From contig NZ_PVZS01000013.1 in the NCBI RefSeq assembly GCF_003004785.1, forward strand, positions 79,506 through 143,505: DNA of 64,000 nt. The letters are read 5' to 3'. The notes under the pieces were generated by a model. The model had not been told where the DNA came from, searched no databases, and worked only from the letters and a program-made list of their open reading frames with translations. The position numbers and the translations under genes are program-made. Each line of letters starts with the position of its first letter. The stretch's first letter is position 1. This DNA comes from Alsobacter soli (GTDB taxonomy: Bacteria; Pseudomonadota; Alphaproteobacteria; Rhizobiales; Beijerinckiaceae). Positions 17,762-26,600 of the stretch are shown here, one piece after another.

Positions 17762-18877
17762 TCAGGAGCCTTCGATCTTCAGTTCGCGGCCGAGCGCCTC
17801 GAGACGGTCGCGGCCAGTCTGGTCGGAAGCCAGCGCGGCCCGCCCGCGGGCGAACGCGTCGCGGGCCTTCTCAGGCTCGCCCAGAACCATGTAGGAACGG
17901 ACCAGCCTCAGCCAACCCTCGACGTCGTCGCCTTTTTCCGCAAGCCGGGCGTCCAGGCTCGCCACCATGCCGCGGATCGCGGTCATGCGATCGCCGGCCG
18001 CCATGCCGGCGATGGCTTGCGCGGCCTCGCCCGACGGCTGCGGCGGCTTGCCGCCGAGCTCTGCGACCTTGTCGTCCAGGCGGGCCTTGATGGGCGCGCC
18101 CGCCGGCGCCTCGGCGGCCAGTTCGGAATACAAGGAGAGCGCCTTGGCCTTGTCGCCGTCCTGCTCGGCGGCGAGCGCGCGGTAATAGCGCGCCTTCACC
18201 AGCTTGGCGTCGAGCGCCAGGGCCTTGTCGAAGCTCGTCCGGGCGTTCGCGGTCACGATGCCGTCGGCCTGGGCCACCTGGGCCTCGCCCAGGCTCTCCC
18301 ACCGATGAGGGCTGTCGCCGAGGATGCGGATCGCGGCCGCGAAGGCGCGCTCGGCGTCGGCGAAGCGGCCCATGCTCATGTAGACCGGCCCGACGACCTC
18401 CTGGCCCCGGCCGTCGTTGGGATTCTTGGCGAGGTGCTCCTCGATGCGCGCGAGCGCCTGCCCCATGCTCATGTCGGGCGCGGCGCGGTCGTTGCGGGCC
18501 TGCAGCGGCATATCCGGGATCGCCGGGTTGCCCAGGGTCAGGTAGATCGTGAGACTCACCAACGGCAGGCCGACGAGCGCCACGACGGCTGCGGCGCGCC
18601 GGCGGCCAGCGGTCGCGGACAACGGACCAGCGGCCTCGCCGCGGCGGGCCGAGGCGAGCAGCCGACGGGCCGCCTCCACCTTGGCGGTCTCGGCCTCGGA
18701 GGGCTCGATCAGCCCGCGTTCGGCGTCGCGCTCAATCTCGGCGAGTTGGGCCTTGTAGAAAGCGGCGTCGGTCGCCGTCTCAGCCGAGGGCTGCTGCGAC
18801 TGCGCGCGGCCGAGCGGCCAGAGCACCGCCAGCACCGCGGCGCCCGTCATCAGGGCCAGGACGATCCAGAGGGTCAT
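17762..18877 (-). CDS. ccmI: Cytochrome c biogenesis protein CcmI (CycH)
   Basis: Membrane-anchored apocytochrome c chaperone that presents substrate to CcmF/CcmH. It has 371 residues. The first membrane helix (about 3-22, LWIVLALMTGAAVLAVLWPL) is followed by a cytoplasmic region with LIEPSEAETAKVEAARRLL, a second helix (about 90-112), and a periplasmic TPR region (GQALARIEEHLAKNPNDGRG, SMGRFADAERAFAAAIRIL). It is the first gene of the ccm operon. A short inverted repeat, rather than a clear ribosome-binding site, lies just before the ATG. Confidence 0.93.
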   Translation of the reverse strand: MTLWIVLALMTGAAVLAVLWPLGRAQSQQPSAETATDAAFYKAQLAEIERDAERGLIEPSEAETAKVEAARRLLASARRGEAAGPLSATAGRRRAAAVVALVGLPLVSLTIYLTLGNPAIPDMPLQARNDRAAPDMSMGQALARIEEHLAKNPNDGRGQEVVGPVYMSMGRFADAERAFAAAIRILGDSPHRWESLGEAQVAQADGIVTANARTSFDKALALDAKLVKARYYRALAAEQDGDKAKALSLYSELAAEAPAGAPIKARLDDKVAELGGKPPQPSGEAAQAIAGMAAGDRMTAIRGMVASLDARLAEKGDDVEGWLRLVRSYMVLGEPEKARDAFARGRAALASDQTGRDRLEALGRELKIEGS

Positions 18878-18880
18878 GCG

Positions 18881-18897
18881 GGATCGATTACCGATCC
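18881..18897. promoter_or_regulatory. Inverted repeat at the ccmI start
   Basis: GGATCG and CGATCC form 6-bp arms around five bases, directly in front of the ccmI ATG where the ribosome-binding site should be. It could be an operator or a hairpin that masks translation initiation. Function unknown. Confidence 0.3.
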
Positions 18898-18956
18898 TTT
18901 ATGGCCGCGTCACGCCAAATCCGGATCAGGCTGAATGCGGATGGGAGATGGCGACC

Positions 18957-20351
18957 TCACGCCGCGGGCAGGACCAGCTCCGCCCTGAGGCCGCCGAGGG
19001 GCGAGGCGCCGAGCGTCAGGGCGCCGCCGTAGAGGCTCGCGAGATCGGCCACGATGGAGAGGCCCAGCCCGGAGCCGGGCTTCGACTCGTCCAGGCGCGC
19101 GCCGCGGCGCAGGGCGCCCGTCCAGGCTTCCTCGGGCAGGCCGGGGCCGTCGTCATCGACGTGGATGCACAGGTACAGGCGTCCGTCGCCCGTGGGCTCG
19201 GCCGGGCGCGCGTCCACGCGGACATGGGTGGCGGCCCACTTGCCGCCGTTGTCGACGAGGTTGCCGACCATCTCCTCCAGATCCTGCCGCTCGCCGCGGA
19301 ACAACAGGCCGGGCGTTGTCTGGCCATCGAACACGATGGCGCGGTCGCCGTGGATCTTGGCCGCGGTGCGCAGGATGCCGTCCACCACCGGGCCGACCTC
19401 GGTGGACGCGCCGATGGAGCCGGCCCGCGCGGCGGCCCGGGCGCGCTCCAGGTACCAGCTCACCTGGTCGCGCATGATCGCAGCCTGCTCCTTCACCTTG
19501 TCGGCGAGCGGGCCGCCCTCGGCCGAGGCCTCGTTCATGATGACGCTGAGCGGCGTCTTGAGCGCATGCGCCAGGTTGCCGACCTGGGTGCGGGCGCGCT
19601 CCAGGATCTCGCGGTTGGAGTCGATCAGCAGGTTGATCTCGGAGGCGAGCGGGGCGATGTCGTGCGGGAACTGCCCGGAAACGTGGTCCGCCTCCCCCTT
19701 GCGGATGGCGCCGACGCCGGCGGACAGACGCGAGAGCGGCAGCAGGCCGAAGCGCACCTGAAACACGGTGGTGGCGACCAGCGCCAGCCCCAGCAGCGCG
19801 AAGGTGAAGCCGAGCGCCCAGTTGAAGCTCGTCACCGACTGCTCGATTTCCGCCGAATCCGCAGCCACCTGGATCAGGAACTTGCCATCTTCCCCGAGGT
19901 CGATCACGCGCTCCACCATGCGCAGGCGGCGCTCGTCGGGTCCGGTGGCGTAGCCCTCGCGCAACTCGCCGGCCTTGGCCTTGACGTTGCTGGCCGCGAG
20001 CGACAGCAGACGGCCGCCGAAAAGGGAGGTGGAGCCCTTGATCTCGTTGGGCTCACGGTCGACCCGGGTGATCTGCCAGTACCAGCCGGACAACGGCAGG
20101 TCGAAGCGGGGCTCGCCGAGACTGTAGGGGTCCGAGCGCTCGCTGTCGTTGGGCGACGCCACGTCGGCCACGAGGGACTTGAGATAGACGTGGAGCCGCT
20201 CGTCGAAGGCGTGCTCCGTGGTGCGGCGGTTCAGCGTCGAGAGGATCACGCCGGCGATGAGCAGGATCGCGAGGCTCCATGCCGCGGACGACACGAAGAG
20301 GCGCGTCGCGATCGACTGGCGCTTGCGCAGGAACAGCAGTCGCCGGGGCAT
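18957..20351 (-). CDS. feuQ: Sensor histidine kinase, FeuQ-like
   Basis: Inner-membrane kinase of 464 residues. Membrane helices lie at about 25-40 and 178-200, with a periplasmic domain between. Then come HAMP (about 200-255), the phospho-acceptor His262 in NLAHALKTPLSVI (the ALKTP variant of PhoQ/FeuQ-type kinases), and a HATPase with DDDGPGLP and GSGLGLSIVADLA. The ATG at 20351 overlaps the regulator stop (TGATG). In rhizobia FeuQ is reported to modulate phosphorylation of FeuP, which controls cyclic-glucan export and other envelope functions. That role is transferred by family and by position next to cycHJKL, not shown here. Confidence 0.8.
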   Translation of the reverse strand: MPRRLLFLRKRQSIATRLFVSSAAWSLAILLIAGVILSTLNRRTTEHAFDERLHVYLKSLVADVASPNDSERSDPYSLGEPRFDLPLSGWYWQITRVDREPNEIKGSTSLFGGRLLSLAASNVKAKAGELREGYATGPDERRLRMVERVIDLGEDGKFLIQVAADSAEIEQSVTSFNWALGFTFALLGLALVATTVFQVRFGLLPLSRLSAGVGAIRKGEADHVSGQFPHDIAPLASEINLLIDSNREILERARTQVGNLAHALKTPLSVIMNEASAEGGPLADKVKEQAAIMRDQVSWYLERARAAARAGSIGASTEVGPVVDGILRTAAKIHGDRAIVFDGQTTPGLLFRGERQDLEEMVGNLVDNGGKWAATHVRVDARPAEPTGDGRLYLCIHVDDDGPGLPEEAWTGALRRGARLDESKPGSGLGLSIVADLASLYGGALTLGASPLGGLRAELVLPAA

Positions 20352-21025
20352 CACGCGCGCGGCGCCGGGGGCGCCTGGAGCACGTAGCCGAGGCCTCGCA
20401 CGGTCTGGATCACGTCCACGCCGAGCTTTTTGCGGAGCCTACCGACAAAGACCTCGATCGTGTTGGAATCGCGGTCAAAGTCCTGATCGTACAGATGTTC
20501 CACGATTTCCGTGCGCGACACCACCCGGCCGGCGTGGTGCATCAGGTAGGCCATCAGCCGGTACTCGTGCGAAGTCAGCTTCACCGGGTTGCCGTCCACC
20601 GTCACGCGGCCGGCGCGGGTGTCGAGGCGGACCGGGCCGCAGACCAGCTCGCTGCTGGCGTGGCCGGCGGCGCGGCGCACCACCGCGCGCACGCGGGCCA
20701 GGATCTCCTCCATGTGGAAGGGCTTGGTCACATAATCGTCGGCGCCGGCGTCGAAACCTTGCACCTTGTCGCTCCAGCGGTCGCGGGCGGTAAGAATGAT
20801 CACCGGCATCGTGCGGCCGTTGCGGCGCCAGGCCTGGAGCACGCCCACCCCGTCGAGCTTGGGCAGGCCGAGGTCCAGGATCACGGCGTCGTAGGGCTCG
20901 GTGTCGCCCAGGAACTTGCCTTCCTCGCCGTCAAAGGCGCGGTCGACGGCGTAGCCGGCCTGCTCGAGCGCGGCCGAGATCTGGCGGTTGAGGTCTTTGT
21001 CGTCCTCGACGACGAGGAGGCGCAC
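20351..21025 (-). CDS. feuP: OmpR-family response regulator, FeuP-like
   Basis: Receiver plus winged-helix regulator of 224 residues. The phospho-acceptor is Asp51 in AVILDLGLPKLDG, and the C-terminal DNA-binding domain ends with FVGRLRKKLGVDVIQTVRGLGY. The longest frame adds about 22 residues with no family support. The GTG at 21025, preceded by GAGGA, gives the canonical start VRLLVVEDD. It is coupled to the kinase gene by a TGATG overlap. Assignment as FeuP rests on similarity and genomic position. Confidence 0.82.
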   Translation of the reverse strand: MRLLVVEDDKDLNRQISAALEQAGYAVDRAFDGEEGKFLGDTEPYDAVILDLGLPKLDGVGVLQAWRRNGRTMPVIILTARDRWSDKVQGFDAGADDYVTKPFHMEEILARVRAVVRRAAGHASSELVCGPVRLDTRAGRVTVDGNPVKLTSHEYRLMAYLMHHAGRVVSRTEIVEHLYDQDFDRDSNTIEVFVGRLRKKLGVDVIQTVRGLGYVLQAPPAPRA

Positions 21026-21050
21026 GGGATTCTGTCCTCGCGGAAACGGT

Positions 21051-21386
21051 TCAGTGGGAGGCCATGACCTTGCCGGTCTGGGCGTCGACATACACCCTGA
21101 CGACCTTGCCGTCCCGCTTCAAGGCCGTGATGGCGTAGACCAGCCCCGACTCGTTGCGGCACAGGCGCGCCCTGACGGCCTCGCCGCCCAGCGCGCCGCG
21201 CGCGGCGCGCAGCGCCACCACCTGGGACACCACGCGCTTGGCGGCCACCTCCTCGCGGATCTCGTGCTGGTCCAGGCAGCCGGAGAGCTTGGGGACGAGC
21301 GGTTCTGCGGCTGGAGCGGAAGCGGACACGGCCGGGGCGAGGGCTGCGATGCAGGCGGCTACAAAGAGGTGATGAAATCGGGCCAT
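21051..21386 (-). CDS. Small secreted PepSY-domain protein
   Basis: Protein of 111 residues with a signal peptide (about 1-26, VAACIAALAPAVSASAPAAA-like) and a C-terminal PepSY-like segment (LVYAITALKRDGKVVRVYVDAQTGKV). PepSY domains often act as peptidase-inhibitor or sensor-accessory modules in the periplasm. It lies 25 bp upstream of the FeuP-like regulator in the same direction. It may therefore be co-transcribed and could feed into that two-component system; this is inference. The start at 21386 follows GGAAGGGG. Confidence 0.75.
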   Translation of the reverse strand: MARFHHLFVAACIAALAPAVSASAPAAEPLVPKLSGCLDQHEIREEVAAKRVVSQVVALRAARGALGGEAVRARLCRNESGLVYAITALKRDGKVVRVYVDAQTGKVMASH

Positions 21387-21444
21387 GGCCCCTTCCCTGC
21401 CGGATTGTTCCTGAACCAACCCTGAATGCCCGCTTGTTCCAATC

Positions 21445-22236
21445 CTACACCAGCCTGCGCGTCGCCAGGATGCGGAACACGGTGGACGACACGAAACTCA
21501 GGCCGGCGATGGCCTGGAGGCCGGCCTCGGCCAGGCGGCCCTGGTCCACACCGGTCGTGTCGAAGCCGAACGCCGAGAGTCCGATCGCGGCGAGGCCGAT
21601 CAGGTTGGACCAGACGGTGCGGCTCTGCAGGATGGGCTTAATCATGTCCATCGATTTCTCCTGGGTTTTGGATGGTTGGGAGGGCGCCGCGGCGACCCGT
21701 GGCGGTTCGGGCTTGGGCGCAGGAGGCGCGGCGAGAGCCAGGGCGCGCCGTTCGATCTCGGCGACGCGGCGGCTCCAGCCGCGGCCGAAGGTCTTCCAGC
21801 CCGGCAGGCTGCGAAGCCACGCGAGCCGGGCGGCGGAATAGTGGGAGATCAGCGTGGAGGGGTCGGCGCCGAGGGCCGCCTCGAGCGTGAGGGGGCCGAT
21901 CACGCCGTCCTGCTGGACGCCGAGCGCCTTCTGGAGCAGCAGCACGGCCCGACGCGGGCCGGCGTTCACGGCGCCGTCGAACACGGCGAGGTCGACCCCG
22001 GCCGGGAGTTCATCGCCGCGCACCGCGTCCCAGTACAGATGACGGTAGATGTCCGCAGCCTCGTCGCGGCCGAGCGCCTTCACCTCCTCCGCGCTGACCG
22101 GCCGGCCCCGGGCGCGGGCGAGCGTGGCCTGTGTCACGCCGAAGCGGGTCGGTCCTCCGGGATCGCGCGGATCGTCGGAATACCCGCCCTCCACCGCGAA
22201 GACGGCGTCGAGCGCCGCCGGAAAGTTCGCGTCCAT
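21445..22236 (-). CDS. GH108-type endolysin with C-terminal holin-like segment
   Basis: Last gene of the GTA cluster, 263 residues. Residues 1-165 are a glycoside hydrolase 108-type muramidase: catalytic Glu16 in AVEGGYSDDPRDPGG, then TRFGVTQATLA, ADIYRHLYWDAVRGDELP and LAVFDGAVNAGPRRAV. A Pro/Ala linker follows. Residues from about 195 (MDMIKPILQSRTVW) resemble small phage holin-like proteins with two hydrophobic stretches (SNLIGLAAIGLSAFGF, LQAIAGLSFVSSTVFRIL). Expected role: cell-wall lysis to release GTA particles, or wall penetration on entry. The ATG at 22236 was chosen because upstream codons are out of frame with any real gene. DUF2793 ends 10 bp upstream. Confidence 0.85.
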   Translation of the reverse strand: MDANFPAALDAVFAVEGGYSDDPRDPGGPTRFGVTQATLARARGRPVSAEEVKALGRDEAADIYRHLYWDAVRGDELPAGVDLAVFDGAVNAGPRRAVLLLQKALGVQQDGVIGPLTLEAALGADPSTLISHYSAARLAWLRSLPGWKTFGRGWSRRVAEIERRALALAAPPAPKPEPPRVAAAPSQPSKTQEKSMDMIKPILQSRTVWSNLIGLAAIGLSAFGFDTTGVDQGRLAEAGLQAIAGLSFVSSTVFRILATRRLV

Positions 22237-22246
22237 GGGATCCCCC

Positions 22247-23659
22247 TCACAGTTCGGCTGAATAATCGTAGGGGCCGGTTCCGGTTTGGACGGGCGTCGT
22301 CCGCATGGCGTAGGCCAGGTTGGCGGGCGCCTGCGCCGTCGCGTAGCGACGAAAGAAGCGGCGGGCCATGGCCAGCTCGATCGCTGGCGGGCGCCGCTCG
22401 AACGGCGTGGAAACCGGCCCGGCCTCGACCTGCACGTCCGCGACGTCGATGGACGCGGCGGCGGCTCCGGACAGGAAGATGCGGAAAGACAGGAAGGAGC
22501 CCGCGCCCACGGTCTTGCCGGCGATGGAGGGGACGTTGACCACCGTAGCCATGCGCCGCCACGTCCCGGGGCTCGGCGGCAGCGCGGCCTGCCCAATCGA
22601 CCACACGGTCGATGAACCGCCAGTCCCGAAGCCCTGGGCGAGGTCGAAGAAAAAGGCCGGCGAGGCCGTGCGGTAGGAGAGCGAGACCACCGCTGTCCTG
22701 CCGGCCAGCGTGGCCACGTCCTCGATGCGGGTCTGCACCTCGGGGTACGACGAGGCGGACGTGGCCGTCACCGCGAAGGTCGCGAAATTCGCCGCGCCGG
22801 GGACATCGGACTGGCCCGGCGGAAACGCCGTGCGCGACACGGAGCCGGTCGCCGGGCCCGCCGCCTGGATGAGCCATCGGTCGAACCCATACGAGGCCGC
22901 CTGCCCCAGGGCGAAAGGCCCGGGGCCGCGCTGGGCGATGCCGAAATCACCATTCACCACCCCGTTGCGGAAGCCGTGCGGAAGGCCGACCGCGCCGCTC
23001 GGGAAGGCCACGGCGCCGGTGGCGGGATCAGCGACGAGGGAGTCGCGCCACGAAGCGCCGTCCGCCGACACCTTGAGACGCCAGGCGTCGTCGCCGATGA
23101 GCCCGGATTCGGCCCGGCCGCCGAAAGCCGTCTGGAACAGGTGCGAGACGATCCGGGCGGCCGCCGGTTTGTTGAAAGCGACGCGCAGGTCGCCCGTGCC
23201 TCCCTCCGTCGCCGGCAAGGCGTTGAACAGGGCGGCGTTGAGGCGGGCCGACAAAGGGTTGGCCGGGTCCGGCGCCGTCCCGATTCCAATCCGCTCCAGC
23301 GGGCCCAGTCGGCGCGCCAGTTCGTCCAGGTCGCGCCAGCCTGCGCCGTCGTGGACCAGGAGCCGCCTCTCCGCGACGACCCAGATGCGCCAGCCGGGCT
23401 TCGGCTGCAGGAAACGCCACGCGCCGTCGTCGAAGGCGGCGAGAGCGCCCGCCTGTCCGGCAAAGGCCCCCGAGGGAGCGGCGCCGACAAGATATCGGTC
23501 GCCTTCCGCGGGCGCCTCCGGCGGAGCGGCGCGGTTGCGCTCGATCACGGCCGCGTGGACCAGGGCGTCGAGGATTTGCAGCGCGTCGTTGTGCGTGACG
23601 TGCTTCTGCGCCTGGGCGGCCGCCAGATAGGGCAGCCCCAGCCGGGTGCTGTCGGACAT
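22247..23659 (-). CDS. DUF2793 protein, candidate GTA tail fibre
   Basis: A 470-residue protein that begins with the DUF2793 signature (RLGLPYLAAAQAQKHVTHNDALQILDALV) and continues DRYLVGAAPSGAFAGQAG and DGAWRFLQPKPGWRIWV. The C-terminal 230 residues are beta-rich (NGDFGIAQRGPGPFALGQAA, FDVADVQVEAGPVSTPFERR-like) and look like a carbohydrate-binding or jelly-roll module. In alphaproteobacterial GTA and prophage loci DUF2793 genes follow the host-specificity gene. A role in recognising the recipient surface is likely but inferred. It starts 12 bp after g15 and is read in the same direction. Confidence 0.8.
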   Translation of the reverse strand: MSDSTRLGLPYLAAAQAQKHVTHNDALQILDALVHAAVIERNRAAPPEAPAEGDRYLVGAAPSGAFAGQAGALAAFDDGAWRFLQPKPGWRIWVVAERRLLVHDGAGWRDLDELARRLGPLERIGIGTAPDPANPLSARLNAALFNALPATEGGTGDLRVAFNKPAAARIVSHLFQTAFGGRAESGLIGDDAWRLKVSADGASWRDSLVADPATGAVAFPSGAVGLPHGFRNGVVNGDFGIAQRGPGPFALGQAASYGFDRWLIQAAGPATGSVSRTAFPPGQSDVPGAANFATFAVTATSASSYPEVQTRIEDVATLAGRTAVVSLSYRTASPAFFFDLAQGFGTGGSSTVWSIGQAALPPSPGTWRRMATVVNVPSIAGKTVGAGSFLSFRIFLSGAAAASIDVADVQVEAGPVSTPFERRPPAIELAMARRFFRRYATAQAPANLAYAMRTTPVQTGTGPYDYSAEL

Positions 23660-23671
23660 GGGAAACCTCGG

Positions 23672-26600
23672 TCAGAGGACAGGAAGAGTGACGGCCAGCG
23701 CGCGCCCGCGGCCCACGGCGGCGCTGAGCTGGACGATGCGCAGCCACAGAGAGGCCTGGGGCGCGCCGAAGTCGGCGCGTTCGGCGTCTGCCGGGTACAG
23801 CGCCTCCGGGGAGGAGCAGGACAAGGTTCGTTTCACGACACCTCCGGCGAGCACATCGACCTCGTAGCGCTCGGCGGCCTCGCCGAGCGGAATCTCGACC
23901 GGCTCCCAGGCGTCCGCCTCCAGCCGGCCGCGGCGGATCCAGCGCAGCGCCACCCCCGCCGAAGTGCGGCGCGCCGACGCCCGCACGGGGGCGAGCGGCA
24001 GCAGGGCCCCCGGCCCCGGAGCAGCCTCGAACGCCAGTGCGGCGGGGTCGCCCGCGCCGCGGGCGGCAGGGCCGACGCGATACCGGAAAGCCCGCCCAAG
24101 GCTCTCGGGTCCGGCCGCCAGGGGGACGAGGGAGGCGTCCAGCAGCACCGCGAGAGACCCGGCCGGGACGTCGCGGCTGGCGGCCTCCTCCGTGCCTGAC
24201 AGTCCGCGCAGGAGACGCGTCAGGCGCCAGCGCGAGGGTCCGACCAGTTCGGAGCGCGCGTAGGCCAGCACCTCCCAGGCGCCGTCCGGCCCCCGGATGG
24301 CCAAGGCCGTCGCGCCCGACAGGGCGGCCATGTCCGCGCCAGTCGGCGGCGCGCCGGCCGGAAGCTGCATCTCCACTCCGCCCGCCCTGTCCCATCGACC
24401 GCAGGGGCCGGCCGGCAACGGCGCGAGCAGCCGGGCCATCAAGCTCGGCGCGTCGACGGTCGCGACGGTATCGAAGCCAAGGCCATCGGCCGAGCGCCAC
24501 ACGACCATGCGCCCCGGCCAGGGCCGGCCGGCCACCGCCAGCCATTGGAGCACGGGCGCGCCCGGCACGGGCAGGCTGACGTCCAGGACCGCCGCGAAAG
24601 GGCGACCCGGCGCGGCGGGAGCGCCAACCGAGCGCGTTCCGCCAGCGGCCCGGGCAGGAGCCTCCAGGGCGGCGGGATCCACCGCCCGGCCCGTGACCTC
24701 CCGCGCCTCGGCGTCGCGGATCCGCGTGATCCGGTAGGTCCGGGGCGTCCCATTCACGGCGAGGCTGACGCAGTCGCCGGGCTCAGGCGCCAGCAGGCCC
24801 GGGCGCAGGCGGAACTCGACGGTTTCCCGCGCGATCCAGGCGTCGTGCAGAATCCTGTCGGCCAGGCGCGCCGCGGCGGAGCGCGGCAGCACGGCGGCGG
24901 CCTCCACCTGCGTTTCCCGGCGGCTGCCGCCCTCGAGGCGGCGGGACAACACGCTGGCGCGGGCGTAGTCCCCCTCCGCGTCCGCAAAGCCGAGCGCCAC
25001 CGCGCGGGGCAGTTCGGCGTCCTGGGTCCGCGTGAGGCGCAGCAGCGCGCCCTCCCCGTCCGGCGCGAGATCATCCTCGCCGAGCGGCGTCGCATGGACG
25101 TCGCCCCGGTCGATGAACCGGACTCGGCCGCCGCTCGCCACCGCGTCGAAGCCGAAGAGCGCGACCAGGGGCTCCAGCGCCGCCCGCAGGCTCATGGGGC
25201 GGTCCACAACGTATCCGTCCAGGAAGCCGTCCACGTCCACCTCAGCCGGAGGCTCGACGCCCCAGTCGCGCAGCAGCGCGCGGACGAGATCCGCGAGGGG
25301 CATGCCTTCAAGGCGGCCGGTGAGCCAGTGGCCGAGCTCCCAGGCGGGGCCGTCCGCCCAGATCGCTTCCCGGCTCGGAAAGGCCGGGAAAGGCCGCGCG
25401 TCCCAGCACCACAGGTGCATGCGGGCCGGATCGACCATCCGCCCGCCGTAGATCGGCGAGACCGGGTTGGCGGCCTCGGCGAAGCCCGGCGCGGCCGGAT
25501 CGAAATGGTTGAGCAGCGCGCGGATCGCGCGGTCCTGGGCCAGGTCGTCGCGGAAGCCGCGCGAGAACGGCGGCAGGTTCGCCGCGCCGGACTTGGCGTC
25601 CGGGAAGCAGTTCGGCCCGTTGGAGCCCTTGTCCACGGCCGGGCAGCCGCACTCGACGAGGAGGATCGGCTTGGAGCGGGGGACCCAGGCCGTGGGCGTG
25701 GCCAGCTCCACGCCGTTCACGCGCTCCACGTGAGGCTGCGACCACCAGGCCGCGAGGTCCTTGGGTCTGTAGACCCAGGGCTTGTCGTAGGCGCCGTCCG
25801 TCATCGGCCGGCGATCCTGCCGGCGTCGGGCCTCGTCGTCTGGGTAGAACCAGTCGAAGCCCTCCCCGCCCGCGACGTTGGCGGCGATGTAGGACGCCCC
25901 GGCGCCATTGCGGGCGCGGCCGGAGTCCGCGTGGCCGGGCTCGTCACGCCAATCGGCCAGGGGCGGCCACCAGTCGACGCCGACGCAGTCGATCGCGGGC
26001 GAGGCCCAGAGCGGGTCGAGGGGGAAGCGCAGCTCCCCGTCCGACGGGGCATGGGCGCCGTATTCGGTCCAGTCCGCCCCGTAGGTCAGCCTGGTTCCGG
26101 CGCCGAGCACGGCCTTCACGTCCGCGGCGAGCGCAACCAGGGCGGACACGGCCGGGTAAACGCCGGGCGCGGAGCGCACGCGGGTGAGGCCGACAAGCTC
26201 CGAGCCCATCACGAAGGCGTCCACGCCGCCGGCCAGGGCGGCGAGGTGGGCGTAATGCAGCATCATGCGGCGGAAGGACCATTCGGCCGGACCGCCGTAC
26301 TGGACGGTCCCGTTCGCCAGGGCGGAATCCGCCGGCCGGGCAGCGCCGAAGAAGGCCGCGACCTGGGCGGCCGCCGCGCCGGCGCCATCCGGGCTGCCGG
26401 TTCGGCCCGGCGCGGGATGGCACGTCACCCGCCCGCGCCACGGGTAGGGCGGCTGGCCGGCGGCGCCGGTCCAGGGGTCGGGCAGGCCGTTGCCGGCCGG
26501 CACGTCCATCATGATGAACGGGTAGAGCATCACCTTCAGGTCGCGGGCCTTCAGGTCGCGGATCGCGGCGACCACGCTGGCGTCGGACGGCGTGCCCCCA

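Noticed and set aside
21445..22596. Longer start for the endolysin gene
   Set aside because: The upstream 120 codons overlap DUF2793 in another frame and are Arg/Pro-rich; the muramidase domain begins at the ATG at 22236.
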